Source of the DNA: Paenibacillus harenae DSM 16969
Lineage (GTDB): Bacteria > Bacillota > Bacilli > Paenibacillales > Paenibacillaceae
Length of the DNA: 64,000 nt
Direction: 5' to 3'
NCBI RefSeq assembly: GCF_000422465.1
Contig: NZ_KE383845.1
Coordinates: 480,241 to 544,240 of the forward strand
Shown in pieces: positions 52,368 through 61,623 of this stretch; within the stretch, counting starts at the first letter, position 1; every line of letters begins with the position of its first letter. The notes below the pieces were generated by a model. That model worked only from the letters and a program-made list of their open reading frames with translations, had not been told where the DNA came from and searched no databases. The translations under genes were made by a program, and so were the position numbers.

Positions 52368-53291
52368 ATGGTCGGAGGCAGGAGCTGGAGAGAACGTACT
52401 TTTAATGTGACGAATGTCGTCATCATGGTTCTTATTATGATCGTAACGATATATCCGTTTTGGTTTTCTATCGTCAATTCTTTGAATACAGGCGACAATC
52501 TTGTGCGAGGACCTATATTTGCATGGCCGAGGGAATTTACATGGGCGAGCTGGGCGACGGTTATGTCGGATCCGGGGATGCTTAAGGCTGCATGGATTAG
52601 CGGTTCCCGGACGGTGATTGTAACGGTCGTTTCTATTCTGTATACGGCGATGTTTACTTACGCCTTTTCCCGTTCTTATTTAAATGGAAAAAGGTGGTAT
52701 GTGATAATTGGCTTTACGAGTATGTATTTTAGCGGCGGGCTGATTCCTTCGTTTATGCTGTTGAATTGGCTCGGTTTGTATGATTCCTACTGGGTTTACA
52801 TCATCCCTGCCCTGTTTGGCGGATTTTGGAACGTCATTATTTTCAATGCGAATTTCAAGGCGATTCCCGACGCTCTGTTTGAATCGGCCAAAATGGATGG
52901 AGCGAATGAGTATACGATATTCTTCCGTATTGTTATCCCGTTATCGAAGCCGGTTTTGGCAGCTCTTTCGGTGTTTACGGCAGTCGGCGTATGGAACGAT
53001 TACGGAGCGACGCTGTATTTCACCCAATCCGCTGATTTGCAGACGCTGCAATATTTGATCTTAAAGCTCATTCAGTCTACGGATGCGATTGAGCAGATGG
53101 CTAACACCGTGAACGCCAACAATCCCGCAGTCGCAGAACTCTACTCCAAAGCTCAAGGTGCGGGAACCGTTACAGCCCGAACCCTTCAGCTGGCGGCGAT
53201 GGTCATCTCGTCGTTGCCGATGGTTATTATGTACCCTTTTGCGCAGAAGTTTTTCATTAAAGGCGTGCTGCTCGGTTCTATAAAAGGATAG
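52368..53291 (+). CDS. LplC-type ABC permease (cassette 1)
   Basis: The 307-residue permease starts MVGGRSWRERTF behind AGGAGG. It has six helices, the coupling loop ESAKMDGANEYTIFFRIVIP and ends GVLLGSIKG. Its paralogue in the inverted cassette is exactly the same length. An insertion-like segment between the last helices (VNANNPAVAELYSKAQG) is the most divergent part between the two copies. Last gene of cassette 1; a strong terminator follows. Confidence 0.92.
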   Translation: MVGGRSWRERTFNVTNVVIMVLIMIVTIYPFWFSIVNSLNTGDNLVRGPIFAWPREFTWASWATVMSDPGMLKAAWISGSRTVIVTVVSILYTAMFTYAFSRSYLNGKRWYVIIGFTSMYFSGGLIPSFMLLNWLGLYDSYWVYIIPALFGGFWNVIIFNANFKAIPDALFESAKMDGANEYTIFFRIVIPLSKPVLAALSVFTAVGVWNDYGATLYFTQSADLQTLQYLILKLIQSTDAIEQMANTVNANNPAVAELYSKAQGAGTVTARTLQLAAMVISSLPMVIMYPFAQKFFIKGVLLGSIKG

Positions 53292-53332
53292 TTTGAGACG
53301 AATAATAAATGAAAACTGAGATACAAACCATG

Positions 53333-53361
53333 AAAAAAACCGGCCGCCTGGCCGGTTTTTT
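53333..53361. terminator. Bidirectional terminator
   Basis: AAAAAACCGGCC-GCCT-GGCCGGTTTTTT is a near-perfect hairpin with A and T runs on either side. It can end both cassette 1 (plus strand) and the convergent AraC-type gene (minus strand). Confidence 0.88.
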
Positions 53362-53413
53362 CTATATCCGTTCAGAAAGCAGCCGCAACCGGCTGCTTTG
53401 AGGCCGGAATCAT

Positions 53414-55630
53414 TCATGCTTCCAGGCTTAACTCGCTGTTCGCGTTGCGGAATTGAACGGGAGTCACGCCGAAGCGCGTTTTGAACTTATTGTGGAAATA
53501 CTGCGGATTTCGGTAACCGACCTGCGCCGAAATCTCCGCCACCGACAAGCGCCTCTCCTCCCTCAATAGAGTCGCGGCCCGCTCCAGCCGCACCCGGGTC
53601 ACGTATTCCGTGAACGATTCGTTCATGACCGCCCCGAATAAAGTGGAAATATACGACGGGGCAAGCGAGGCCACCTCGGAAAGCTTGTTCAGCGACAAAT
53701 CCTCGTGAATGTGCTCATCGATAAAGTGCTTTAATTTCAAAATGATTTTCGCATGCGCGTGGTTTCCCGATTCCTGCACATGGGACGTAATTTTGGCGGA
53801 CAAGCTCCGGATGGAGGCAATCGTCGCCGCCAGAGTCTCTTTCTTCAGCTCGTCGAATAAGTTGGAAGGCGGAACGAGCTGCTGCAGGTCCAGCTCAATG
53901 ACGACCTGATACAACGTCGCGGCGAATTGTAGCAGCCCCAGTTCAACCGTCTCGAGCTGTAAATGGCCAGACCCTGCATCCTTTTGGAAGTCGTCGATTA
54001 ACCTGTTCATGGCCGCCTCGTTCCCTGCCTTCAAAGCATTCTTATAAGCATCAAAGGAGAACGGACGCGGCGCTTTGCTGAAGGCCGACACAAGAGAGTG
54101 CCTGATGACCGCTTCCGGACCATAAAAGAAACGGTAACGGAACGCATGCTCGGCGCATTGATAGGAGAACGGTATTTCTTCCGGAGAGCCCGCCAGCGTG
54201 CCGAAAGCTGCTCCGAAGCGCAGCCTTCCTTCAGACGCTTCTTTCACCCGGCTGATCTCCGCTTGCATCAGACGCTCGGCATCATCTATGTCCATTTGCT
54301 GCTCGAAGAAATAGATAATCGCCGCTTCACCGGCATTTAAGCTTACATATTTATATTTGACATACGCAGCCAGCTGTTCATAAACGTACTGAAAGTCTTC
54401 TCCGCTGCCTTCGAGCATGCGGATGCCGCAAATCATATAATGGCAATCGCGAGGCAGGTAATGATCGTATTCCAAACCGAGGTCCGCGCCAAGCAGCAAG
54501 TTTTTCAGTTCATTCACTTTCGCATTGGATTCCAGCCTCTCGATCTTTTGCCCGAGCTTATCCAGAACGCCTCCGATCATCGCATATTCATTCCAGACCG
54601 GGCTCGGGGAGCCGCCGTGATGATACAAGCCGCGAATGCTTGTAACAAGCCTCCCCATCGGAATATACACCCGTTTGGAAATCATATATGAGATCAATAA
54701 ACCTATTAATAAGACAAGCAGACAGCCGATAATGATTTGGCTCTTCAGCTGTTCCGACGAGGATACGAATGTATTCATCGGCCGGACCAAGGCATAGGAC
54801 CAACGGTTACTTGATGATGCGTCTTCTCTGTATGACACGGCGAACTGCTCCCGCTCATCATAATACATTTCCTGCTTCTTCTCCATCCGCTGCCTCACGA
54901 AGCCAAGCATCTTCTCATTGTTAGCATTAGTGCGGAGAAAGAGATTTTTCTCTTCATTAAATACAAACAGCTGCTCAAGTGGCGAGCTCATCATGCTCGA
55001 AGCCATCTGAACCAGATTGCTCAGCTTCACATCCAGATACATCGCCCCCTCGGACTGCAGAGGCATTGAACCGTAAGGGAGAGCGATTGCATAGGTCAGC
55101 ACTTCCTCGCCATCCGGTAATGTCCGGGGAATCCAGCGGTTTAGGCCGGCTTCCTTCAGTTCCCGGATATAGGAGCTGTCAGGGGAATTCGAGGTCTGCA
55201 TATAAAATTGGCTGCTGTCGACGACGTAATCGCCGCTTTGAAAGTAGACGGAAATATTGTGAACGCCTTCATTTCCGACCTTGAAAATCTCCAGCTCCTT
55301 GCGAAAAGCCGCAATCCGGCTCGTATTGCCTTCCCAATCGCTGTCCAAGAGCACATTCAGCATGGATTGGCTTTCAAGCGACATGGTCGACAACGCGCGG
55401 TTGCGGAGACTCGTTTCATATTTTTGCAATAGCGTATTTTCGATAAAATCGCTGGAGGCCGATAGCCGCTCCCGGCTGTCTCTTGCCACCTCTTCGATCA
55501 TTAAACGGTTAGCCTGCACATACAAATAACCTCCCACAAGCCCGATCAAGATAACGGCAAGCAGCGTGAAGGAAAGGATCAGGTGGGTGAAGAACGCTCC
55601 GCCTTGTCTATCTTTTCCAATTCTTATCAC
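53414..55630 (-). CDS. Membrane-bound AraC-family regulator (YesS type)
   Basis: The product of about 738 residues uses a GTG start behind AGGGGAAG; the frame opens 14 codons earlier without a ribosome binding site. It has an N-terminal membrane helix (ILSFTLLAVILIGLVGGYLY), a long extracellular sensor (about 45-280), a second helix (IIGCLLVLLIGLLISYMI), a cytoplasmic linker and a C-terminal AraC domain (LNKLSEVASLAPSYISTLFG; VAEISAQVGYRNPQYFHNKF). It therefore senses outside and binds DNA inside in one chain, as B. subtilis YesS. It sits exactly between the two inverted importer cassettes. A strong cre site lies about 100 bases upstream. Confidence 0.9.
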   Translation of the reverse strand: MIRIGKDRQGGAFFTHLILSFTLLAVILIGLVGGYLYVQANRLMIEEVARDSRERLSASSDFIENTLLQKYETSLRNRALSTMSLESQSMLNVLLDSDWEGNTSRIAAFRKELEIFKVGNEGVHNISVYFQSGDYVVDSSQFYMQTSNSPDSSYIRELKEAGLNRWIPRTLPDGEEVLTYAIALPYGSMPLQSEGAMYLDVKLSNLVQMASSMMSSPLEQLFVFNEEKNLFLRTNANNEKMLGFVRQRMEKKQEMYYDEREQFAVSYREDASSSNRWSYALVRPMNTFVSSSEQLKSQIIIGCLLVLLIGLLISYMISKRVYIPMGRLVTSIRGLYHHGGSPSPVWNEYAMIGGVLDKLGQKIERLESNAKVNELKNLLLGADLGLEYDHYLPRDCHYMICGIRMLEGSGEDFQYVYEQLAAYVKYKYVSLNAGEAAIIYFFEQQMDIDDAERLMQAEISRVKEASEGRLRFGAAFGTLAGSPEEIPFSYQCAEHAFRYRFFYGPEAVIRHSLVSAFSKAPRPFSFDAYKNALKAGNEAAMNRLIDDFQKDAGSGHLQLETVELGLLQFAATLYQVVIELDLQQLVPPSNLFDELKKETLAATIASIRSLSAKITSHVQESGNHAHAKIILKLKHFIDEHIHEDLSLNKLSEVASLAPSYISTLFGAVMNESFTEYVTRVRLERAATLLREERRLSVAEISAQVGYRNPQYFHNKFKTRFGVTPVQFRNANSELSLEA

Positions 55631-55731
55631 AGGACTTCCCCTTTCTTCTCTGTCAAAATCACAATGGTACAATCTTCAACAGAAGAAATTACAACTCATG
55701 CCGGAAGCCGAATATCGAGGCAGTCATTGAT

Positions 55732-55746
55732 ATGGAAACGCTTTCA
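55732..55746. promoter_or_regulatory. cre site (CcpA-type) upstream of the YesS-type gene
   Basis: ATGGAAACGCTTTCA matches the cre pattern WTGNAANCGNWNNCW at every position and sits in a wider palindrome ATATG...CATAT. It lies about 100 bases upstream of the GTG start of the YesS-type regulator, so carbon catabolite repression of that regulator is likely. Confidence 0.7.
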
Positions 55747-55848
55747 TATTACGATCATACCAGGAGTTTATTTATTCGATGTCCAGCAGTTCGATAACTA
55801 TATCATTGATAGGGAATCCTTCACAGGTTTGTATTTTTGAATATTGGT

Positions 55849-56106
55849 GTATGTTTCTGTTTCATTACGCCGCTGGAAGATGTGGATCATGCTTACCGGA
55901 TTTATAACGGACGCGAGGACAATTGCATGTATGAAGGTTGTTTTGAAACATAGAGTCCGGCACGGGCCAATACCCTGTTTTTCACGAAAAAACTCCATTG
56001 CATCAACAGCGTCCGGCTGCATGAGGCAATGGAGTTGCGGCATAGCGATTATTCCGAATTAGGATCTCTTTATGATAGGACCCTTCAAGCTTGGCTGCCT
56101 GAATAG
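55849..56106 (+). pseudogene. 3' fragment of an unidentified gene
   Basis: One plus-strand frame reads FITPLEDVDHAYRIYNGRED, NCMYEGCFET, an in-frame TAG (55951-55953), then SPARANTLFFTKKLHCINSV and HSDYSELGSLYDRTLQAWLP before a final TAG at 56104-56106. The sequence looks protein-like across the internal stop and has no start or ribosome binding site. I do not recognise the family. Confidence 0.5.
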
Positions 56107-56119
56107 AGGAAGGCTTTGT

Positions 56120-56220
56120 CCCATGTCAGCCGCATAGGTGTTATTGTTCTCTTTGAACCACATCCGGAATATACCGTTTGGCAACCGGTAAATACAGGCA
56201 TCAAAAATATTCGTCTCATC
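56120..56220 (-). pseudogene. Fragment of a five-bladed propeller glycosidase-like gene
   Basis: On the minus strand a short frame reads DETNIFDACIYRLPNGIFRM followed by WFKENNNTYAAD. This resembles the D-A-x-x-Y...G-x-x-R-M-W-Y-K-D...T-Y-A-A-D stretch of GH43/GH130-type propeller glycosidases. A stop lies directly upstream (56221-56223), and the rest of the gene is missing. It lies beside the 3' fragment on the opposite strand. Confidence 0.45.
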
Positions 56221-56290
56221 TTACCAAATGCTAACCGGCGCATCGATTGCAAATATAGATGGTTTTGTATATTTTCTTCAGAAATTGTCC

Positions 56291-57214
56291 TTATCCTTTC
56301 ACTGATCCGAGCAGAACGCCTTTAACAAAAAACTTTTGGGCGAACGGATACATCACGATCATTGGGATCGATGCGATAACCATAGCGGCCAATTCAATCG
56401 TCTGCGCCGTTACGAGTCCCTGCCCCTGCGTATTATTTAATAATTGAGACACTGCCATACTGGAGCCTTCAACCGTACTCATCATATTCTCTACCGCCCG
56501 ATTGGACTGGATCAGCCTCAGAATGACATACTGAAGCGTCTGCAGATCGCTTGATTGCGTAAAGTAGAGCGTCGTGCCGTAATCATTCCAAATGTTGACC
56601 GCCGTAAACACGGATAGCGCCGCCAGCACCGGCTTCGAGAGCGGAATAACGATCTGGAAGAAAATCCTGAATTCGCTCGCGCCGTCCATCTTAGCCGATT
56701 CGAACAAGGAATCCGGGATTCCCTTATAGTTCGCGTTAAATATAATGACATTCCAGAATCCACCGAACAGAGCCGGAAGAATATACACCATATAGTGGTC
56801 ATACAAGCCCAGCCAATTCATTAACAGGAAGGAAGGGATCAAGCCTCCGCTGAAATACATGCTGATAAAGCCGACCGCCATGTAGAACTTCCGCCCCTTC
56901 AAATAAGACCGGGAGAACGCGTACGCGAACATCGCCGTATATAAAATGGAAGTTATAGTGACGATTACCGTACGCGATGCAGTGACCCAGGCCGCTCTGA
57001 GCATGCCGGAATCCGCGAGCACCGTCTGCCAGCTGGCCCACGTCAGCTCCCTCGGCCACAGAAATACCGGGCCTCGAGTCAGGTCCTCCCCGTTATTCAA
57101 TGAACTGATTAATGAAAACCAAAACGGATATATGGTGACAAGCATCAAAATAATCATGACCGCGACGGTTGTTAGATGAAATGCGCGTTCCCCTAAACTT
57201 TTCCCTCCAACCAT
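56291..57214 (-). CDS. LplC-type ABC permease (cassette 2)
   Basis: The 307-residue permease (start MVGGKSLGERAF, end GVLLGSVKG) has six membrane helices and the coupling loop ESAKMDGASEFRIFFQIVIP. It is the counterpart of the 52.4-53.3 kb permease, with identical length and clear similarity along the whole chain. Last gene of the inverted cassette; it follows the LplB-type gene by 12 bases. Confidence 0.92.
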   Translation of the reverse strand: MVGGKSLGERAFHLTTVAVMIILMLVTIYPFWFSLISSLNNGEDLTRGPVFLWPRELTWASWQTVLADSGMLRAAWVTASRTVIVTITSILYTAMFAYAFSRSYLKGRKFYMAVGFISMYFSGGLIPSFLLMNWLGLYDHYMVYILPALFGGFWNVIIFNANYKGIPDSLFESAKMDGASEFRIFFQIVIPLSKPVLAALSVFTAVNIWNDYGTTLYFTQSSDLQTLQYVILRLIQSNRAVENMMSTVEGSSMAVSQLLNNTQGQGLVTAQTIELAAMVIASIPMIVMYPFAQKFFVKGVLLGSVKG

Positions 57215-57226
57215 ATGGACCTCTCC

Positions 57227-58165
57227 TCAAAACAATCCTGATTTTGTCAATTTCTTCGATAGCGCGTTCGCACCAACCAGCAATAACAATGCAAATACCG
57301 CTTTCATCAGACCGATTGCCGTCGCCGAGGCAAATTGGAACTGCAATAAGCCGGTCTGATAGACATACGTATCGATAACTTGGCTGGCCGGCAAATTCAA
57401 CGTATTCTGAAGCACGTAAATTTGAGTAAAGTTATTATTCAGCATGCCGCTCACGGCAAATATGATCAACACCATCAGGGTTGGCAATATCCCTGGAATT
57501 GTAATATGCAGCATTCGTTTGAATCGCGATGCCCCGTCGATTGCGGCAGCCTCATACAAGCTCTGGTCGACTCCGGCCATTGCCGCCAAATAAAGAATCG
57601 CCCCCCAGCCGATATCCTTTAACAGCCCTGTTCCGATCGCGACCCCCCAGAAGTATTTCGGGTCTGCCAGAAATTGAATAGGCTTGTCTATGAGATGAAA
57701 TTCCATAAGCAGAAAGTTAACGATCCCCGTCGTATTGAGCAGCGTAATGAACAAGCCCCCGAAGATAACCCAAGAAAGAAAATGGGGCAGATAAGTAACC
57801 GTTTGAACCCATGCTTTGAATCGATGATGCTTGATTTCATTCAGTAATAAGGCAAATACAAGCGTCGCCGGAATACCGACCAATGCTCCCAAGAGGTTGA
57901 TCCCTAACGTATTTCTGACCATCGGCCAAAACTGAAAGTTTTGAAATACCCGGATAAAGTGTTGAAAGTGATTCCATTCGCTCGTAAAAATCCCTTTGAC
58001 CCCCAAAATGGGTTCATAGTTCTTAAAAGCCATCAATAAGCCGAATAAAGGAGTAAAGTCAAAAAGAAAGATTAGACACACAGCCGGCAAAAGCATCACC
58101 TTTAATTCAAGCTGCGTTCGGATATCATAGCCGAGCTTAAAACCTTTTTGTTTCCTTGAAGCCAT
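57227..58165 (-). CDS. LplB-type ABC permease (cassette 2)
   Basis: The 312-residue protein starts at the ATG behind GGGGGAGAG; twelve more codons upstream lack a ribosome binding site. It begins KLGYDIRTQLELKVMLLPA, has the coupling loop EAAAIDGASRFKRMLHITIP and ends LLLVGANALSKKLTKSGLF, matching the cassette 1 permease. With the LplC-type protein it forms the membrane channel for the substrate of the cassette 2 lipoprotein. Confidence 0.92.
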   Translation of the reverse strand: MASRKQKGFKLGYDIRTQLELKVMLLPAVCLIFLFDFTPLFGLLMAFKNYEPILGVKGIFTSEWNHFQHFIRVFQNFQFWPMVRNTLGINLLGALVGIPATLVFALLLNEIKHHRFKAWVQTVTYLPHFLSWVIFGGLFITLLNTTGIVNFLLMEFHLIDKPIQFLADPKYFWGVAIGTGLLKDIGWGAILYLAAMAGVDQSLYEAAAIDGASRFKRMLHITIPGILPTLMVLIIFAVSGMLNNNFTQIYVLQNTLNLPASQVIDTYVYQTGLLQFQFASATAIGLMKAVFALLLLVGANALSKKLTKSGLF

Positions 58166-58252
58166 GCGTTCTCTCCCCCGTTCCCGCAATACCGGCGCCA
58201 AACCGCGGATGCTGATTGCCGCGCTTCGGCGCCGCTCTGCCTTCCAGTTTGC

Positions 58253-59956
58253 CTAGGAATTAATACCTTTCACATCGATCCCATACTCTGCTTTCTTCTC
58301 TTGGACATATTTGTTTCTTTCCTGATCAAGCGCTTCAATCCCTAACTTCTTCAGCTGAGCGATCATTTCGTCATACAGTTTGTTAAATTCGCCATCGCTC
58401 TTGGCCAAAATGATTTTTGCGATTTGCGCTTCCTTATAGGTTTTGATTTGTAATTCGTCATTCGCAAAATGACTGTCGGAAGGGAATAGATCCGCCGGAA
58501 GACTAAGCGGCGAACCGTCATAAATAACCGTTTCCTCCGCTTTTCCGTATGCGCTTTGAACGCGATTGGCAGTAACGGCTTGCTTGTCGGTTTCCTCATT
58601 AGGAGGCTGCTGCGTGCTATACGAAAACGAAGTATGGTGGAACGGCCAGAATGCGCTCAGCCCCGTCTTCATATAGTCCGTTGCGTCTTTGATGCCTTTT
58701 TCCGTCTTCACGACATGGCCCTCGGCGTCAAGGTTGTAATCGATGCCTTCAAAGCCGTAAATGTGGAGAAGCATGCCTTCCTTGCTGCTCATGTAGCTCA
58801 GCCATTTCGCCAGCTTTTCAGGTTCTTTGGCCGACTTGGAAATAAACGTCTTCATCCAACCTCCGCCGGCGCGTTTAGACTTCCATAGTACAGGCTTGGT
58901 TCCCGCATCCGACAAAATAGGCCCCGAGGAGGTCCAGTAATCGTTGTTCTGGAAAGAAGTATTCGCCGAATTGCCAATGAAGGTAAACACCCGGCCCGAT
59001 GCCATATCAGCCTTTACGGAGGCGTTATCCACCGTCATCTGACCCGGATCGAAATAGCCGGCCTTGCTTGCCTTGTAGAGGAACTCCAGCGCCAATTTCG
59101 TTTCGGGAGCGAGGAGCCTGTCCCTATAGTTTCCATCCTTGTCAACCGTCATTGCGCCGAATGAATCCTGAAGAAAACCAAGAGTTGGTCCCTGATAAGA
59201 TTTACCGTCCACGAGCAGCGGAATGACCGGCGCACCGTTGGCCGTCAAGTTCATATCCTTGATTTTCTGGTAAGCCGCAAGCAGTCCGGTCTCGGTTTTG
59301 ATATCCTCTAACGTCAATCCGGCTTCTTTCAACACATTCTCATTCACGACAATGCCGCCATTGGAAGCATAATCGACCAGATCAATATAGAATTGGCCGG
59401 AAGGCGGATAAAGCGCTCTTGCATCCTCTGAGTTCATATGACTTGGATATGAATAGAAGCCGCCGTCCCGTTCAATAATCGTTTCCTTCACATCTGCCGG
59501 AAAGTCCGTCAACAGATGGGAATCCGGGTCGTACTTCTTCAGAAACTCATCCAAATCCCAAACCTTGCCGGATTCGATCAGCTTCTTGCCAAGCACGTCA
59601 TTTGTTATGGTAATAACATCCGGGAAAGCCTCGCCTGATGAAACGAGCATGAGATTAAGTTTCGTGTCTCCGTCCTGCGCCGGAATGTTAAATTCGAATG
59701 TCAATCCCGTCTTCTCCGTCATTTTGCCCTGCACCGTGTTCGGATCCGTGCTCCATGTCGTCGGCGGATTCCAGAAGTCGATCGACGAGAACCATACGGC
59801 TTTCGATGTTCCCTGTTCTCCTCCGTTGTTGCCATCCGCAGCATTCGTGCCGCCGTCCGAATTGTTAGCGGTTTCATTTCCGCCGCTGCTGCAGCCTGCC
59901 ATGACAAGCGCGAGCACCAAGAATACTGCAACCATCCACTTCCCCTTCATGATCAA
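58253..59956 (-). CDS. Oligosaccharide ABC transporter solute-binding lipoprotein (cassette 2)
   Basis: The product of 567 residues has the lipobox ALVMAGCSSGG. A TTG at 59956 is nine bases from GGGGAGG, while the ATG at 59950 is 15 away, so TTG is preferred. WFSSIDFWNPPTTWSTDPN and QDGDTKLNLMLVS align with the cassette 1 lipoprotein, and both end in VKGINS. It belongs to the LplA/YtcQ family and delivers oligosaccharide to the permeases encoded downstream. Confidence 0.9.
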   Translation of the reverse strand: MIMKGKWMVAVFLVLALVMAGCSSGGNETANNSDGGTNAADGNNGGEQGTSKAVWFSSIDFWNPPTTWSTDPNTVQGKMTEKTGLTFEFNIPAQDGDTKLNLMLVSSGEAFPDVITITNDVLGKKLIESGKVWDLDEFLKKYDPDSHLLTDFPADVKETIIERDGGFYSYPSHMNSEDARALYPPSGQFYIDLVDYASNGGIVVNENVLKEAGLTLEDIKTETGLLAAYQKIKDMNLTANGAPVIPLLVDGKSYQGPTLGFLQDSFGAMTVDKDGNYRDRLLAPETKLALEFLYKASKAGYFDPGQMTVDNASVKADMASGRVFTFIGNSANTSFQNNDYWTSSGPILSDAGTKPVLWKSKRAGGGWMKTFISKSAKEPEKLAKWLSYMSSKEGMLLHIYGFEGIDYNLDAEGHVVKTEKGIKDATDYMKTGLSAFWPFHHTSFSYSTQQPPNEETDKQAVTANRVQSAYGKAEETVIYDGSPLSLPADLFPSDSHFANDELQIKTYKEAQIAKIILAKSDGEFNKLYDEMIAQLKKLGIEALDQERNKYVQEKKAEYGIDVKGINS

Positions 59957-60103
59957 AAAGAACAACCTCCCCATTCTGCTTTGAGTTAATTGGAACACCT
60001 TTATCGTATCCCGCTTTCCGGGCAAGTCATATGTTCCTCATTTAGTATTTTGGTGTTTTGTTCGTAACCGGAAGTTTCGAACCCCGATGATAAAGTCCGC
60101 TGC

Positions 60104-60159
60104 GCGGTCCATTTGATCCTCCAATCGCGTTGAACCTTTTCCAGATTCAAATGGACCGC
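60104..60159. promoter_or_regulatory. Perfect 13-bp inverted repeat between regulator and binding-protein genes
   Basis: GCGGTCCATTTGA (60104-60116) and TCAAATGGACCGC (60147-60159) pair fully around a 30-base loop. There is no T run. It lies between the YesN-type gene and the binding-protein gene of cassette 2, so it is either a message-processing hairpin or a pair of regulator half-sites. Confidence 0.5.
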
Positions 60160-60182
60160 TTCGCTCGGTATTCATCTCGTAT

Positions 60183-61622
60183 TTAAATCTTCCGGTACTT
60201 GCTTGGGGTAAGGCCGAAGTGCTTCTTGAACAGCTTGTTAAAGTGGAAATAATCCTTATAGCCGATCCGTTCAACGACCTCATGCACCGAAAGGGAAGCA
60301 TCGGAGAGCAGCTCCTTCGCCAAGCCAAGCCGCTTGCCCGTCACATATTCCGAGTACGTTTTACCCGTTTCCCTCTTGATCAGCTGGCTGAGATAACCGA
60401 GACTAATATTGAATTGCGCGGCCAATTCACTGAATAGCAGATCCTCCGTAAAGCTGGCATCGATCTGCGCAATGATTCTCCTCACCTGCTCGTTCGAGAC
60501 AGCCATATCCGCAGTCGTCTGCAGCTCAAAGAAGGCTTTGAGCGATTCAAATAGCTGAACGGGCGAGCCGTATAGACGGACGATTTGATAGTAGTTCAAA
60601 TACTCGATTTCATTTTTATTAACGTAATATTTATAAATGAGCGATACGATCTGATTGTACACACTAGCGATCTGGTCAATTAAAAATAGGCCGGAAGCGC
60701 ATTCCGCGTATATATCGTCAAGCGCCTTGCGAATAAGGTCCTGCTTCCTCTCCTTGATTGCGATTTCGATATGGAGGATATTCTTGATCAGCAAGGCCGA
60801 AGCATCGGCCGTTTTATACTCGATGACGCGCTCGCCCTCTTGAATGAAGCTGCTGAACAAGGCAATATCCGACTCCTGATAAAGCCTGCTGAGCGGCGTG
60901 GAATAGACCCCGATCGTGCTAATTCCGATATTTTGAAATCCCGATAGAGCAGAGATAAAATCAAGGAATCCAACGGGATGTTTGAACTCGTCATAATTGA
61001 TTAATATAGAAATTTTGTTCTGTCCCGTCCGGAACCGGATGACATGTATGCCTTCACCAGACGGAATTTTATCCATCATCGTATACGTACTGGCTTGCGG
61101 ATATAATCCGGTTATAAAACGATAGTGAGGATAATCGAAATCATAACCTTTATTGAGCAGAAAATTGCTTATTTTAATCTTATTATCCGGCTCAAACAGA
61201 TCAAACAGATCATTCAGCATGTCCAGCTCGTGGAACGACTCCCGCTTCTTGTTCAGCTTCTCAGCCAAGCGTGTCATCGTTTCGATCAGCTTTGGTTTCT
61301 CGATTTGCTTGAGCAAATAGTCAAACGCGCCGAGTCGAAGCGCCTTCTGAGCGTATTCAAATTCCGAATAACCGCTGATAAATACGACCTCGACATCGAT
61401 TCCTTCACTAGAGATCTCGTCTAATAGTGCAAGGCCGTCAAGACCCGGCATCCGGATATCCGATATTACAGCATCCGGCTTAAGTTCCTTAATGCTCGCC
61501 AGCGCCGTCAAGCCGTCAAATGCTTCGCCGATAATCGTAAAGCCCAATCCCTTCCAGTCGATCAGCTTGGTAAGGCCGCAGGCTACCCAAGGCTCATCAT
61601 CCACGATCAATACGCGATACAT
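60183..61622 (-). CDS. YesN-type response regulator with AraC DNA-binding domain (cassette 2)
   Basis: The 479-residue protein starts at the ATG one base after the kinase stop (TGA-C-ATG) behind GGAGGAG, so translation is coupled. Receiver: VLIVDDEPWVACGLTKLI, phospho-Asp in AVISDIRMPGLDG, Lys in FDYLLKQIEK. C-terminal AraC domain: FSELAAQFNISLGYLSQLI and VHEVVERIGYKDYFHFNKLF, nearly the same recognition helices as in the cassette 1 regulator. The two regulators may therefore bind similar sites. Confidence 0.93.
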   Translation of the reverse strand: MYRVLIVDDEPWVACGLTKLIDWKGLGFTIIGEAFDGLTALASIKELKPDAVISDIRMPGLDGLALLDEISSEGIDVEVVFISGYSEFEYAQKALRLGAFDYLLKQIEKPKLIETMTRLAEKLNKKRESFHELDMLNDLFDLFEPDNKIKISNFLLNKGYDFDYPHYRFITGLYPQASTYTMMDKIPSGEGIHVIRFRTGQNKISILINYDEFKHPVGFLDFISALSGFQNIGISTIGVYSTPLSRLYQESDIALFSSFIQEGERVIEYKTADASALLIKNILHIEIAIKERKQDLIRKALDDIYAECASGLFLIDQIASVYNQIVSLIYKYYVNKNEIEYLNYYQIVRLYGSPVQLFESLKAFFELQTTADMAVSNEQVRRIIAQIDASFTEDLLFSELAAQFNISLGYLSQLIKRETGKTYSEYVTGKRLGLAKELLSDASLSVHEVVERIGYKDYFHFNKLFKKHFGLTPSKYRKI

Positions 61623-61623
61623 G

